From JAZKFT01 sp040386335 (lineage in GTDB: Bacteria > Bacteroidota > Bacteroidia > Chitinophagales > Chitinophagaceae), in assembly GCA_040386335.1 (NCBI GenBank), contig JAZKFT010000008.1, positions 124,001-188,000 on the forward strand: a DNA stretch of 64,000 nt, given 5' to 3'. This document shows, piece after piece, positions 38,101-46,807 of the stretch. The first letter of the stretch is position 1. Every line of letters begins with the position of its first letter. The translations under genes and the position numbers were made by a program. Under the pieces are notes generated by a model. It ran no database searches, had not been told where the DNA came from, and saw nothing but the letters and a program-made list of their open reading frames with translations.

Positions 38101-38765
38101 TATTTATTATTTTCATTCAAGTTAAATATTGCCTTATGCTGCGGGTTGTTGAATTGGTGAAAAAACTGGCGGCTTTTGAAATCGTAAAATATCAGGTAGC
38201 CTGTGGCATATAACCAAATGCCGTCTTTTGTTTTTACCGAGCCTTTATAAAGTAATCTGCAATCGGGCATGCCTTTACCTGAGTGTTCATTGTTTAATAC
38301 CATCGAATATTTGCCCGTTATGTAGTTCACAATAAATATCCCAACCTCGGTGGATACCCATATATTATCCTTATCGTCCTGGAAAATACATATGATGTAT
38401 CCGATCCTGTCGTCATCTGCATTTTCCGGCTTTAGTTTATAATGCTGTATAATCCCTGTTTTGGGGTTGAGCTTATCAAGCCCGCCCGTGGTTCCGGCCC
38501 ATATGAACCCTAACCTGTCTTCGAAAACCGCGTGCATTTCTTTACTGCTAAGCGAATTGGAATCCTTCCCTGATTTATTGTACACTTTTATAGAAGTGCC
38601 CTCATTTTTCTGAAGCCCGTTATAACTACCGGACCACATATTGTTTTGCCGGTCTTTTATTAAAATGGTCAACTGGTTTGTTGCCAGGCCCTGGCCGGTG
38701 GTTATATGATAGCTCGTTTGCGCATTGATAAAAGTTATAGCCAGCAGCTGTACGACTATCAACAA
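35109..38765 (-). CDS. Propeller-sensor LytS-type histidine kinase with GAF domain
   Basis: 1218 residues if translation begins at the TTG at 38765; no ATG exists in the frame before the upstream stop at 38796. A short signal sequence (LLIVVQLLAITFINAQ) precedes a two-component regulator beta-propeller (~17-690, motifs such as IWAGTTGGLDKLNPKTG), a Y_Y_Y domain (~690-760), one membrane helix (WWFILLVSTGMAILIYLFI), a GAF domain (~830-980), the His_kinase region with His1016 in SQMNPHFIFNSLNA, and a HATPase (DNGIGREEAG). The layout is that of hybrid-like sensors for extracellular or periplasmic glycans but without a receiver; the adjacent LytTR protein takes that part. Confidence 0.9.
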   Translation of the reverse strand: MLIVVQLLAITFINAQTSYHITTGQGLATNQLTILIKDRQNNMWSGSYNGLQKNEGTSIKVYNKSGKDSNSLSSKEMHAVFEDRLGFIWAGTTGGLDKLNPKTGIIQHYKLKPENADDDRIGYIICIFQDDKDNIWVSTEVGIFIVNYITGKYSMVLNNEHSGKGMPDCRLLYKGSVKTKDGIWLYATGYLIFYDFKSRQFFHQFNNPQHKAIFNLNENNKYAVQSELTTDSAQNLYFIFNHSVLIKYNIVTDKMDSFRFVFPKNAWSCCYSLATDYKGNVWIGFRYGGLLHFDNTTHQFSPIRYTDINSPIQSDYVYSLCEDYLKRMWVNTNNGAFIINYYDSIVQQKYLSDKKEFININFPAALISQDDKGNIYAPFLSGGLFQYNVFSGTNRYFPANSSYVRGFGYVFTGEKDQLYISSKSTLLPADTTSHNIVLNAPRKNAYKLLAREAPYVAWAYRYNENAIYFKKNNGFIYYYNGTDSLEKIKSTGFSSQACISGDRQYFYFLLGSGDLVKRNLETLAMDTISLYKKLQAAGFAYVNTREIADDGNGNIWITSQNGLIRYDLKKQEPFIYTTANGLLHDFSFTLCLDAKKRLWVGSMGGVNLYDPQNNTFLNVFPESPDKLSNYFGSSLEAKDGHIYFLFGGKLVNINPDGFLKQRIEERILQLNEVQVSGNSIDTSFNTLQHLSFDQNRIYFRFGLLEFAEPGKVKYAYLLQGLDKAWVDLGNRSEITFNSLQPGKYILRVKATNVYGNPVKTELAIPFTIKPPFWKTWWFILLVSTGMAILIYLFIKWRENNIKAIEEEKLKLQQLNAEQYKSKLKLEQIVNYFSSSLIDKNTIEDVLWDVSKNLIGRLGFVDCMIYLWNAAKTKMVQKAGIGPKNSVEDFTEHLFEVLPGQGVVGHVMQSKEPVVIADTSADSRYRPDDLVRLSEITVPLIYNNELIGVIDSEHPEKNFYTPEHLQLLTTIATLVSTKIKSIEAEQSLQQTKIEMYSMNEQLSKAKLEALRSQMNPHFIFNSLNAIQECILTNKVDAAYEYLSKFSKLQRMVLNNSEKELIPLSREIEMLQLYLSLESLRFNKSFSYSINIEPAIDTDEVVIPSLITQPIVENAIWHGLRSKEGDKTLTVTYQEKDGLIFTTIEDNGIGREEAGIIKQKKIGSSQYVSKATIMLSQRLHVLSQQLQADIHLEITDKKDAAGVATGTIVILSFPANLESI

Positions 38766-39006
38766 GATATAACGGGTTCTGGCGATACAAATAATTTAGC
38801 GATAAAACTAATCAATAAACCCCCGCCACCGGTTTCGTTCCCTCATTGGCTTTTCCCGTTGCCTAATTCTCATGCCCTTGGTTATCGTTTTTTCTCCCAT
38901 TACATCAATGACTGGTCCGCATCCTAGCCAACCCAATGCATTGCCTATTTGGTGCTGATGGTCCCAATTGCTATAGGGTAGGTTTACAAAATAATTACAA
39001 TAAAGC

Positions 39007-39315
39007 ATGCCCGAATTATCCAATACCATCATTGCCAAAACAGAAGAGCTGGAAGAAGAATTAAGGAACACAGGTTTATGGCAAAGAGAGATGCCGGCAT
39101 GGGTTCATGGCTTTGACGAAAGCACCGGCATCAGCGCCAGCAGTTTTGCCCAATGGCTACAGTTTGTTTTTGTACCCAATCATTTGAAAAAGAACAAAGC
39201 CCTGCCGGCAACAGAGAAACATTTCATAGTGCCTCATGCCTTAAAATATTTTGGTGATGACGTAAACAGGGGCAAGCTCCTGCAAATATTGATAGAACTG
39301 GATTCCTTACTATAA
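39007..39315 (+). CDS. YqcC family protein
   Basis: 102 residues, all-helical, with the family hallmark FAQWLQFVFVPN in the middle and an N-terminal ELEEELRNTGLW. YqcC-like proteins (DUF446) are small cytoplasmic proteins of unclear function, in enterobacteria encoded next to a pseudouridine synthase, which is not the case here. It is 49 bp upstream of the first tandem tail-fibre gene but probably independent. Confidence 0.8.
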   Translation: MPELSNTIIAKTEELEEELRNTGLWQREMPAWVHGFDESTGISASSFAQWLQFVFVPNHLKKNKALPATEKHFIVPHALKYFGDDVNRGKLLQILIELDSLL

Positions 39316-39364
39316 ATCAAAACAGCACAAACACATAATACTCTTATCCTATAAATTTTTCTAA

Positions 39365-41563
39365 ATGAAAAAAATCTTTCTTTCGATCGTTTCCACCCTG
39401 GCCTGTTGGCACATGGCATATACTCAAAGCGTCGGCATCGGCACTGCTACCCCGGATGTGTCTGCGGTATTAGATTTGACTGCTACAAATAAGGGGTTGT
39501 TGATTCCCCGTATGACAGCCCAGCAAAAAGGGCTGATTCCTACACCCAAAGCCGGTTTGCTGGTATACCAGGTAGATGGGGTCAGCGGTCTTTACCTGTA
39601 CAACGGAAGCAACTGGATAAGTACAATTGCTGCTGCCGGTGCCGGATGGTCGGTTGGCGGTAATGCAGGTACAGACCCTTTCTCCAATTTTATTGGTACC
39701 ACCGATTCCAAGCCGCTGGTATTTCGGGTGGAAAATGCCTATGCTGGCAGGATCGGTAGCGATGGTATAGTCGCTTTGGGCCGTGGTGCTGCGAATAGTT
39801 TCTCTGATTCTTCTATTGTTGCCATCGGTGATAAAGCTTTGTATTTTAATGGAACTGGCATCAACCAGAATGACCAGGCAAAACAAAATACAGCGATAGG
39901 TGCAAAATCATTGCATAAAAATACTACTGGTAGCAGCAATACAGCTTCAGGGTATCAATCCGGTTATTCCAATACCATTGGATATGGAATGACAGCCATT
40001 GGCACACATGCGCTGTATTTTAATACCACCGGCAACTCCAATACAGCTGTTGGCTCGCGGTCTTTATATAAGAATACTATTGGCAGTTATAATACAGCCT
40101 CCGGCGTATTTGCCCTATATGACAACACAGAAGGAAACTACAATACGGCCACAGGATACCAAACATTAACCAACAATACAGATGGTCATAATAATACCGC
40201 CCATGGTTTCGAAGCGCTGAATAATAATTCAACCGGGGTTTATAATACCGCCATGGGAAGCGATGCGCTTTTTCATAGTCAATCAGGCGATGGTAATACT
40301 GCTACCGGGCATCGATCGCTCTACATGAATACAACCGGGTATGGAAATGTGGCCGACGGAGTAAGGGCACTATACGGCAATATTAACGGTACATACAATG
40401 TTGCAGCCGGCTATGAAGCACTTTCAGACAATACCTCAGGTAGTGAGAACACAGCGAATGGCTACCGGGCTTTAACGAGCAATACAAGCGGCTATAGCAA
40501 TGTTGCCGTAGGCACCAGCGCCTTATATCAAAACGTTAAGCAGTTCAATAATGTGGCGATCGGCGATTCAGCCCTAATGAACAACGGATTGAATGTAACG
40601 AATCAATATTACGCTATAGAAAATACAGCAGTTGGTTCCAAAGCGATGTACAGCAACATTTCAGGTTCTGACAATACTGCCCTCGGCTGTTTTGGTTTAA
40701 CCGATAACATTACAGGACATAATAATAATGCTATCGGTTTCAATGCCATGCATGGCAATCAATACGGTAATTACAATAATGCCTTTGGTAACAACTCTAT
40801 GGGCAACAATATCAGCGGTATAGCCAATGTAGCTATCGGTTCCGGAACTATGTTTACCAACACAACCGGCGACTTTAATACTGCACTCGGCTATACAGCG
40901 AATGTAGGTAGCACCAGCCTCGACAATGCCACGGCAATCGGTGCCTTTTCCAAAGTGGGATGTAGTAATTGTATGGTGTTGGGTTCAATCAATGGTGTTA
41001 ACAACGCTACGGCCGACACAAGGGTGGCCATTGGAACCCAAACCCCACAGGCTATGTTCCACATTAAGCAATATGCCGAAGCTTATCCCATCAATGGTCC
41101 GGGCTTAAGGATGGAAAGAAAAACGAATACCAACCATTGGGAGCTTGGCATCGATAACGGCGATGACTTTGACTTTAACTACAATGGCGCATCCAAAGCT
41201 TATATCAGGGAGACAGACGGTAAGTATATCGAAGTGTCTGATATACGTATGAAGAAAAATATCCTGCCGGTAGGATCGGTGCTTCCTGGCATCATGCAAC
41301 TGCAAGCCAAAACCTACCATTATAAAGACAATACCGCAAATGCGCCACTGGCTTATGGATTCATTGCACAGGAAGTAGAGCAGGTGTTTCCTGATTTTGT
41401 AGACACAAAAGGTCCGGATAAAATGAAGGCTATTGCCTACCAGAATTTTAATGTGGTAGCCATTAAGGCGATACAGGAACAACAAGTTATTATAGAAAAT
41501 CAAAATGCCAGGATCCGTGACCTGGAAGCAAAAATGGATCAACTTCTAAAAGCAGTAAAATAA
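39365..41563 (+). CDS. Tail-fibre-like secreted adhesin with head repeats and S74 chaperone domain (1)
   Basis: 732 residues. Signal peptide (MKKIFLSIVSTLACWHMAYTQ), then VGIGTATPDVSAVLDLTATN and GLLIPRM, the shared N-terminal motif. Residues ~150-560 are about eighteen ~22-residue repeats of the type ALxxNTTGxxNTAxGxx, as in YadA-like head or hemagglutinin stalks. A Peptidase_S74 domain starts at SDIRMKKNI with the expected dyad Ser625/Lys630, giving a ~107-residue chaperone ending in a coiled coil (IIENQNARIRDLEAKMDQLL). In phage tail spikes this domain assembles a trimer and then autocleaves. A paralogue follows 158 bp downstream. Confidence 0.88.
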   Translation: MKKIFLSIVSTLACWHMAYTQSVGIGTATPDVSAVLDLTATNKGLLIPRMTAQQKGLIPTPKAGLLVYQVDGVSGLYLYNGSNWISTIAAAGAGWSVGGNAGTDPFSNFIGTTDSKPLVFRVENAYAGRIGSDGIVALGRGAANSFSDSSIVAIGDKALYFNGTGINQNDQAKQNTAIGAKSLHKNTTGSSNTASGYQSGYSNTIGYGMTAIGTHALYFNTTGNSNTAVGSRSLYKNTIGSYNTASGVFALYDNTEGNYNTATGYQTLTNNTDGHNNTAHGFEALNNNSTGVYNTAMGSDALFHSQSGDGNTATGHRSLYMNTTGYGNVADGVRALYGNINGTYNVAAGYEALSDNTSGSENTANGYRALTSNTSGYSNVAVGTSALYQNVKQFNNVAIGDSALMNNGLNVTNQYYAIENTAVGSKAMYSNISGSDNTALGCFGLTDNITGHNNNAIGFNAMHGNQYGNYNNAFGNNSMGNNISGIANVAIGSGTMFTNTTGDFNTALGYTANVGSTSLDNATAIGAFSKVGCSNCMVLGSINGVNNATADTRVAIGTQTPQAMFHIKQYAEAYPINGPGLRMERKTNTNHWELGIDNGDDFDFNYNGASKAYIRETDGKYIEVSDIRMKKNILPVGSVLPGIMQLQAKTYHYKDNTANAPLAYGFIAQEVEQVFPDFVDTKGPDKMKAIAYQNFNVVAIKAIQEQQVIIENQNARIRDLEAKMDQLLKAVK

Positions 41564-41572
41564 TTACCCACA

Positions 41573-41692
41573 ATGAATACCAAACTCATGAAAAAAATAT
41601 TTTTCTCCATCGCGCTGCTGGAAATTAAATTAAATGAGGTATTGGCAGCAAAGGAAAATATGATGAAACAGGACCTTTCAATGCGCAAATGA
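41573..41692 (+). CDS. 39-residue open frame, possible remnant of a third fibre gene
   Basis: MNTKLMKKIFFSIALL resembles the first residues of the neighbouring fibre proteins (MKKIFLSIVS), but the continuation (EIKLNEVLAAKENMMK) does not. It could be the leftover of a deleted paralogue or chance. No ribosome site is obvious. Confidence 0.25.
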   Translation: MNTKLMKKIFFSIALLEIKLNEVLAAKENMMKQDLSMRK

Positions 41693-41721
41693 CTTATTGA
41701 ACAATAGAAAAAAAACATAAA

Positions 41722-44322
41722 ATGAAAAAAGTACCATTTATTATACTCGTTGTATTGCTGGTAAATACCATCCATGCCCAAAATGTCGGCATTGGTACAA
41801 CCTCGCCGCATGTAAGTGCTATACTGGATATTACCGCAAATAACAGGGGCTTACTGATTCCAAGGGTGGCCTTGACAGATTTGAACGATGCTGTAACGAT
41901 TCCGTCACCAGCAGCATCGCTGTTAGTTTATAATACCGCTACAGCAGGCAGTGGAAGATTTGCTGTAAGCCCGGGATATTATTACTGGAATGCTGTGTCG
42001 CTGGCATGGATTCCATTTGCGTTAGCGGACAATAGCCTTAAAGCCAGCTGGCTGCTGGGCGGAAATATTGCTACCTCCACCATCAATAATTTTATTGGTA
42101 CGACCGATAATCAGTCATTGCTTTTTAAAATAAACAATGCAAACGCAGGTTACCTGGGTACTGCCGGGAATACTTACTGGGGCCTGAATAGCGGCAATAT
42201 AAACAGCAGTGGTGTAAGTAATGTAGCTATTGGCAACTATGCCTTGTTTCAAAATACCAATCGCTCGAACCTTGTAGCCGTAGGCGATTCAGCGCTGTTA
42301 AATAACGGAACCGGTGCAAGTACAGCTACACAAGCTGTGAAAAATACAGCGATTGGTTCCAAGGCATTGTATAAAAATAATGTGGGCAGCTATAATACGG
42401 CGGTAGGCTATAATGCCCTGCTTGAAAATACAGGAGGTACTCAAAATACCGCGACAGGTGTTGATGTCTTGCATTTTAATACAACAGGCTTGCTAAATAC
42501 TGGAACAGGAATAAATACGCTATTTCTGAATACTGCCGGCTCATTTAATGCAGCAGCCGGGGCAAACAGTTTGGTAAATAATACCACTGGAAATAATAAT
42601 ACATCCAATGGTTACAATGCCCTGTTCAGCAATAGTACGGGTTACAGTAATGTAGCTGTAGGTAGCCATGCGTTGCGGTTAAATACATACGGGTATAACC
42701 TGGTAGCTGTTGGCGATTCCGCGCTTTTTAGTAATACAAATGGACAAGGCAATACTGCCATTGGGTCGAAAGCACTTTTTTCAAATCTTTCCGGTCATTC
42801 AAATACAGCTCACGGGTTTCAATCGCTTTACTCAAATACAGCAAGTGGTAATACAGCTACCGGCTATAGAGCCTTATATGCAAATAGTACTGGCTATGAG
42901 AATACTGCTTTTGGCCTTAATACTCTTATGTCAAATACAGAGGGGATTCTTAATACAGGTTTCGGATCGCATTCGCTCATCTCGAATACTACCGGAGATT
43001 ATAACACAGCCTTTGGTTTCCAGTCTCTTGCTTCAAATAACGGCAGCCGCAACACAGCTTATGGCACTTCAACATTGGTGTTAAATGGAACGGGAGATGA
43101 CAATACGGCAATGGGTTTTAACGCACTGTTTTATAATTCCACCGGATACAATAATGTGGCTGTTGGAACAAGGGCATTATATACGAATACGGGTGGGATA
43201 CATTCAGTAGCCGTGGGGTATGCAGCGCTGGCGAACAGCACAGGGTCAAAAAACGTTGCTATGGGCTACCATTCATTATTTGGCAACACTACAGGCGTTG
43301 GAAATACGGCCATTGGAGATGAATCATTGCAGATAAATACTACAGGTGGCCAGAACACAGCAATAGGGTATGGTGCCACGGTAAGTGAAAGTGGTAAGAC
43401 TAACGCAACCGCCATTGGCGCATTTGCCCGTGCAGACTGTAGTAATTGTATGGTATTGGGATCGGTAGAGGATGTAAACGGGGCCTCTTCCAATGTTAAT
43501 GTGGGTATTGGCACGAACATCCCGCAAGCAAAATTACAGGTGGCTACCGGTGGGCTGCCCGGGAGCATATTGCTCGGTGCAAATAAGTATTCAGGGGGAT
43601 ATACCAATTTGGAAATGGGGATTTCTGCAGCAAGTAATGGATATAGCTACATACAATCTACCCAGGCGTCCGGCTCGTCCTGGGGTGGCCTGGCCCTCAA
43701 CCCGGCTGGCGGCAATGTAGGCTTGGGTATTAATACTGCACTTGCCACATTACACATCAAACAACGTACAGAAACCTATCCTGTAAATGGCGGCGGGTTA
43801 AGATTGGAAAGAGCAACTAATGCCAACCATTGGGAAATCGGAACTGATTTTGGAAATGATCTTGACTTAGCATTCAATGGTGTGATCAAGGGATATTTCA
43901 GGGAAACCGATGGTGTATACGTAGACGTGTCAGACATACGTATGAAAAAGGATATTGAGAATATTGAGCAGGTATTACCTGTTTTGATGCTGCTACAAGC
44001 CAAAACCTATCGCTACAAGGATAACGTTGCGGGCGCCCGTCTTTCTTATGGGTTTATTGCCCAGGATGTAGAAAAATTATTCCCGGCTTTTGTAGATACG
44101 AAAGGGACCGATGGATTAAAAGCGATCGCCTATCAAAACTTTAGCGTCGTTACCATCAAGGCCATCCAGGAGCAGCAGGTAATCATTGAGTCTTTGCAAA
44201 AGCAGGCTGAAGCTGCCAAAGCAGGAAATTCAATTGAAAGTGAAAAGCAACAAACTGAAATTGATTCATTGAAAGCGCAGGTAAAGGCAATCCTGGCTGA
44301 ACTGGATAATTTGAAAAAATAA
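41722..44322 (+). CDS. Tail-fibre-like secreted adhesin with head repeats and S74 chaperone domain (2)
   Basis: 866 residues. Signal peptide (MKKVPFIILVVLLVNTIHAQ), then NVGIGTTSPHVSAILDITAN and the same GLLIPRV motif. About twenty ~22-residue head-type repeats (SNVAVGSHALRLNTYGYNLV, TGNNNTSNGYNALFSNSTG) fill residues ~150-600. A second GIGTNIPQAKLQV-type segment leads into the S74 domain at SDIRMKKDIENIE, dyad Ser737/Lys742. The C-terminal coiled coil is long (QKQAEAAKAG ... ILAELDNL). It is a tandem paralogue of the preceding gene, clearly longer by extra repeats. Predicted trimeric surface fibre. Confidence 0.88.
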   Translation: MKKVPFIILVVLLVNTIHAQNVGIGTTSPHVSAILDITANNRGLLIPRVALTDLNDAVTIPSPAASLLVYNTATAGSGRFAVSPGYYYWNAVSLAWIPFALADNSLKASWLLGGNIATSTINNFIGTTDNQSLLFKINNANAGYLGTAGNTYWGLNSGNINSSGVSNVAIGNYALFQNTNRSNLVAVGDSALLNNGTGASTATQAVKNTAIGSKALYKNNVGSYNTAVGYNALLENTGGTQNTATGVDVLHFNTTGLLNTGTGINTLFLNTAGSFNAAAGANSLVNNTTGNNNTSNGYNALFSNSTGYSNVAVGSHALRLNTYGYNLVAVGDSALFSNTNGQGNTAIGSKALFSNLSGHSNTAHGFQSLYSNTASGNTATGYRALYANSTGYENTAFGLNTLMSNTEGILNTGFGSHSLISNTTGDYNTAFGFQSLASNNGSRNTAYGTSTLVLNGTGDDNTAMGFNALFYNSTGYNNVAVGTRALYTNTGGIHSVAVGYAALANSTGSKNVAMGYHSLFGNTTGVGNTAIGDESLQINTTGGQNTAIGYGATVSESGKTNATAIGAFARADCSNCMVLGSVEDVNGASSNVNVGIGTNIPQAKLQVATGGLPGSILLGANKYSGGYTNLEMGISAASNGYSYIQSTQASGSSWGGLALNPAGGNVGLGINTALATLHIKQRTETYPVNGGGLRLERATNANHWEIGTDFGNDLDLAFNGVIKGYFRETDGVYVDVSDIRMKKDIENIEQVLPVLMLLQAKTYRYKDNVAGARLSYGFIAQDVEKLFPAFVDTKGTDGLKAIAYQNFSVVTIKAIQEQQVIIESLQKQAEAAKAGNSIESEKQQTEIDSLKAQVKAILAELDNLKK

Positions 44323-44413
44323 GAACGTTTAAGCGAATATTATAAAGCATTAAAAAATAGGGAGGACTGGATTTGGTAATCAAAATCATCTTCCCGCACA
44401 TAAAAAATAAAAA

Positions 44414-44845
44414 ATGAAAACCAACAGTATCAACCTCGTCAGGAGCAGCTGGGCAATCGTAGCCACCATGGATCCCGTAATCGTAGGAGAAATTTTCTAC
44501 TACGAACTCTTTGAAATAATGCCCGAAGTAAAACCAATGTTTAGCCGTAGCACCATGCCTGAACAATCCAGGAAGCTGCTCAGCATGCTATCTTATATTA
44601 TTTCCAAACTGGATAAGCTGGAAGATATAATGGGCGAAGTTAAGAAATTGGCGCAGCGACACGTGCAGTATGGCGTCAAAGCTGCGCACTATGATGCAGT
44701 AGGGGAGGCCCTGATCCGTACGCTGGCTAAGGGCCTGGGGGATCAGTGGAATGAACCATTAAAAGCTGCCTGGATCGAAGTCTATACATTGTTGTCAGGT
44801 GCCATGATGGATGCTGACGAACAGAATAATGTAATGGCAGCCTAA
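44414..44845 (+). CDS. Single-domain bacterial haemoglobin (globin)
   Basis: 143 residues, no reductase domain. Compared with Vitreoscilla haemoglobin: Phe43 in VKPMFSRS is the conserved CD1 residue, Gln51 in MPEQSRKLL falls at the distal position, and His83 in AQRHVQYGV is the proximal haem ligand. VGEALIRTL and WIEVYTLLSGAMM fit the G and H helices. It binds oxygen or nitric oxide in the cytoplasm. It starts 91 bp after the second fibre gene and may be read from the same transcript, although no functional link is evident. Confidence 0.9.
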   Translation: MKTNSINLVRSSWAIVATMDPVIVGEIFYYELFEIMPEVKPMFSRSTMPEQSRKLLSMLSYIISKLDKLEDIMGEVKKLAQRHVQYGVKAAHYDAVGEALIRTLAKGLGDQWNEPLKAAWIEVYTLLSGAMMDADEQNNVMAA

Positions 44846-44934
44846 GACTAAAGCGCTGACCGTTTACCTGCTTCAAACCTGATATTGGCGTTCCTGGTAA
44901 CATGGGTTAATAATACTTATAAACCAACCGGGGC

Positions 44935-44982
44935 AAAAAAAAGTGTAGTTCAAAACTGACGTTTTCAACTACACTTTTTATC
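44935..44982. terminator. Bidirectional terminator
   Basis: AAGTGTAGTT (44941-44950) pairs perfectly with AACTACACTT (44967-44976); A-runs before and T-runs after serve both strands. It separates the globin gene from the convergent SYLF gene. Confidence 0.85.
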
Positions 44983-45035
44983 ATGCTCATCTTCCGGAAT
45001 TCCAAAAGGTTAATAAGCTAAGCTTTTTACGTTCC

Positions 45036-45572
45036 TTAAAATGCTGTATAAGTAAACTTCTGTCCACCCACCGAAGCTTCAGCCATTAAGCCACCTCTTG
45101 TTTGAGTAAAGATCAATACACCATCTGAGTATTTGGCATTTGCAGAAGCGCCGGCATTAACAGCCACTGCTGACATTTGGCCACTCATCTCCAGGTTGCC
45201 TTCTTTAAATCTTTGTAGTGCATCCCTGGTTTCAAAAAAGATCACTTCACGGTAAGCCTGGCCACCTGCCTGCGCACCTACAGTTATCTGTACCATTTTT
45301 GCCCAACCTACCGGGTTGCCACTTTCATACAATGTTCCTTTTCCACCTGCACCACCAACACCAAGGCCACCTTTACCGATATTCGGGAAAATGACATAGC
45401 CATAAGCTGTTCTGAAAAGGTTGGCCAAACCGGCATCACCTTTAATAAGCGCAGATTTAGCTTTTTGGGCATCCATCAGCATTTTCTCTTTTGAATCTTT
45501 TCCCGCTATTGCCGGAAGACTTAAGGCCGCGGACAGCAATACTGCCATACCCATCATACCATACTTTTTCAT
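45036..45572 (-). CDS. SYLF (Ysc84-like) lipid-binding domain protein
   Basis: 178 residues with a signal peptide (MKKYGMMGMAVLLSAALSLPAIA). The mature protein is one SYLF domain: FRTAYGYVIFPNIGKGGLGVGGAGGKGTL, QITVGAQAGGQAY and DGVLIFTQTRGGLMAE. Related eukaryotic domains bind phosphoinositides; bacterial ones are periplasmic with an unclear role. Monocistronic. A 16-bp palindrome GTTTACC-GG-GGTAAAC lies 27 bp upstream of the start. Confidence 0.9.
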   Translation of the reverse strand: MKKYGMMGMAVLLSAALSLPAIAGKDSKEKMLMDAQKAKSALIKGDAGLANLFRTAYGYVIFPNIGKGGLGVGGAGGKGTLYESGNPVGWAKMVQITVGAQAGGQAYREVIFFETRDALQRFKEGNLEMSGQMSAVAVNAGASANAKYSDGVLIFTQTRGGLMAEASVGGQKFTYTAF

Positions 45573-45919
45573 AAAAATGTTTTTTCGTTTTACAATGTGT
45601 TTACCGGGGTAAACGGTTCTTTCTTACGACGACGTTTAAACAAATTGTTTGCCACAGCGGGTTACAGGCTGGGAAGGACGCTTTAGGGTAGCAATACTGG
45701 GTAGAATTTTACACATGCAGGGAAAAGGACACCTTGAAGCCCTGTTTTCGCCCCGAAGAGAATATTACGGCCGGTGCCACCCTGATAGTGGCGGCAGGAA
45801 AAAGCCCGTGATCAACGGCTCTAACGATTACCTGGTCATATCTAAAAACTAAAATACTTAGTTTATTTGATCGTTTTTAAAACCAACTTTTGTACATTCG
45901 GCTCCTAAAAACTTAATTT
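45573..45919. other. Intergenic region
   Basis: About 350 bp between divergent genes. It has the palindrome GTTTACCGGGGTAAAC at 45599-45614, a possible operator. A 67-codon plus-strand frame (45649-45852) does not look like a protein. No other structure was seen. Confidence 0.4.
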
Positions 45920-46585
45920 ATGAAACGAATTGCTATTGTCTTCTGTGCCACCGCTTTTCTTTTTTCCTGCGACAGCGGGCAAACCAGTGGCTCTAAAACC
46001 GATTCAACATCATCTACTACAACCGTTACAGGTTCTGATTCCAAAGAAAAATCAGAAGAATGGGTGCCTGTGGATTCTGCCGCCATGATGAAAGGCTGGG
46101 AGCTGGCCGCAACGCCTGGTGCCCCACATGCCATTCTTGCAAAATTTGATGGCGACTGGGTAGGTGAAACCACCATGTGGATGGCCCCCGATGCGCCGCC
46201 AATGAAAAGCCCGGGTAGTTGCAACAACAAAATGGTGATGGGCGGCCGGTACCAGGAGTCAACATTCAAAGGCGATATGATGGGTATGCCTTTTGAAGGA
46301 AAGAGTACAACCGGATATGACAATGTAAAAAAAGTGTATGTAAGTACCTGGATCGATAATATGGGAACCGGCATTATGACAATGGAAGGCACCTGGGATG
46401 AAGCAACGAAAACCCTGGCACAAAGTGGTAAAATGATATGCCCTGCCAACGGTAAAGAATGCAACACCCGCCAAACAATAAAAATGGTGGACGATAAAAC
46501 GCAGATCATGGAAATGTGGGGACCTGATATGAAAACGGGAAAAGAGTACAAGAACATGGAAATAAAATTCACTAAAAAAGGTTGA
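45920..46585 (+). CDS. DUF1579 family lipoprotein
   Basis: 221 residues. Lipobox LFSC with the lipidated cysteine at position 17, then a Ser/Thr/Lys linker (~20-45). The DUF1579 domain follows: HAILAKFDGDWVGETTMWM, MGGRYQESTFKGDMMGMPF and TTGYDNVKKVYVSTWIDNMG are its recurring blocks. The function of the family is unknown; the fold is probably a beta-barrel. It is monocistronic with a strong terminator. Confidence 0.9.
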   Translation: MKRIAIVFCATAFLFSCDSGQTSGSKTDSTSSTTTVTGSDSKEKSEEWVPVDSAAMMKGWELAATPGAPHAILAKFDGDWVGETTMWMAPDAPPMKSPGSCNNKMVMGGRYQESTFKGDMMGMPFEGKSTTGYDNVKKVYVSTWIDNMGTGIMTMEGTWDEATKTLAQSGKMICPANGKECNTRQTIKMVDDKTQIMEMWGPDMKTGKEYKNMEIKFTKKG

Positions 46586-46604
46586 CCTTTTTTAACAAGT
46601 TGAA

Positions 46605-46650
46605 AAAAACGGGCTGTCTCAAAGCAAATGAGATAGCCCGTTTCATTTTA
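46605..46650 (+). terminator. Rho-independent terminator
   Basis: A 14-bp stem AAACGGGCTGTCTC/GAGATAGCCCGTTT with one G-U pair (46607-46620 and 46630-46643), preceded by A-rich and followed by T-rich sequence. Confidence 0.85.
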
Positions 46651-46770
46651 CAGACTGTGGTGAAGGAAATAAGAACTCAAGATCTCTCAATAACCACGCA
46701 AATAGACCGGAGCTTTCTCGCTGTCTCCATGAACATTTCCGAATTAATCCCCCCAATTCAAACCCACAAA

Positions 46771-46800
46771 TTGCCATCTCCCATCGTCCAACTATATTTG
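46771..46800 (+). promoter_or_regulatory. Bacteroidota-type promoter of lepA
   Basis: TTG (46771-46773), a 19-bp spacer and TATATTTG (46793-46800) match the consensus. The start codon is at 46808, so transcription should begin within a few bases of the ATG. Confidence 0.6.
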
Positions 46801-46807
46801 CGCCCTT

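Noticed and set aside
39900..40900. CRISPR-like periodicity
   Set aside because: The repeats are in-frame 22-residue protein repeats (ALxxNTTGxxNTA) and vary at the DNA level; no constant repeat or spacers.
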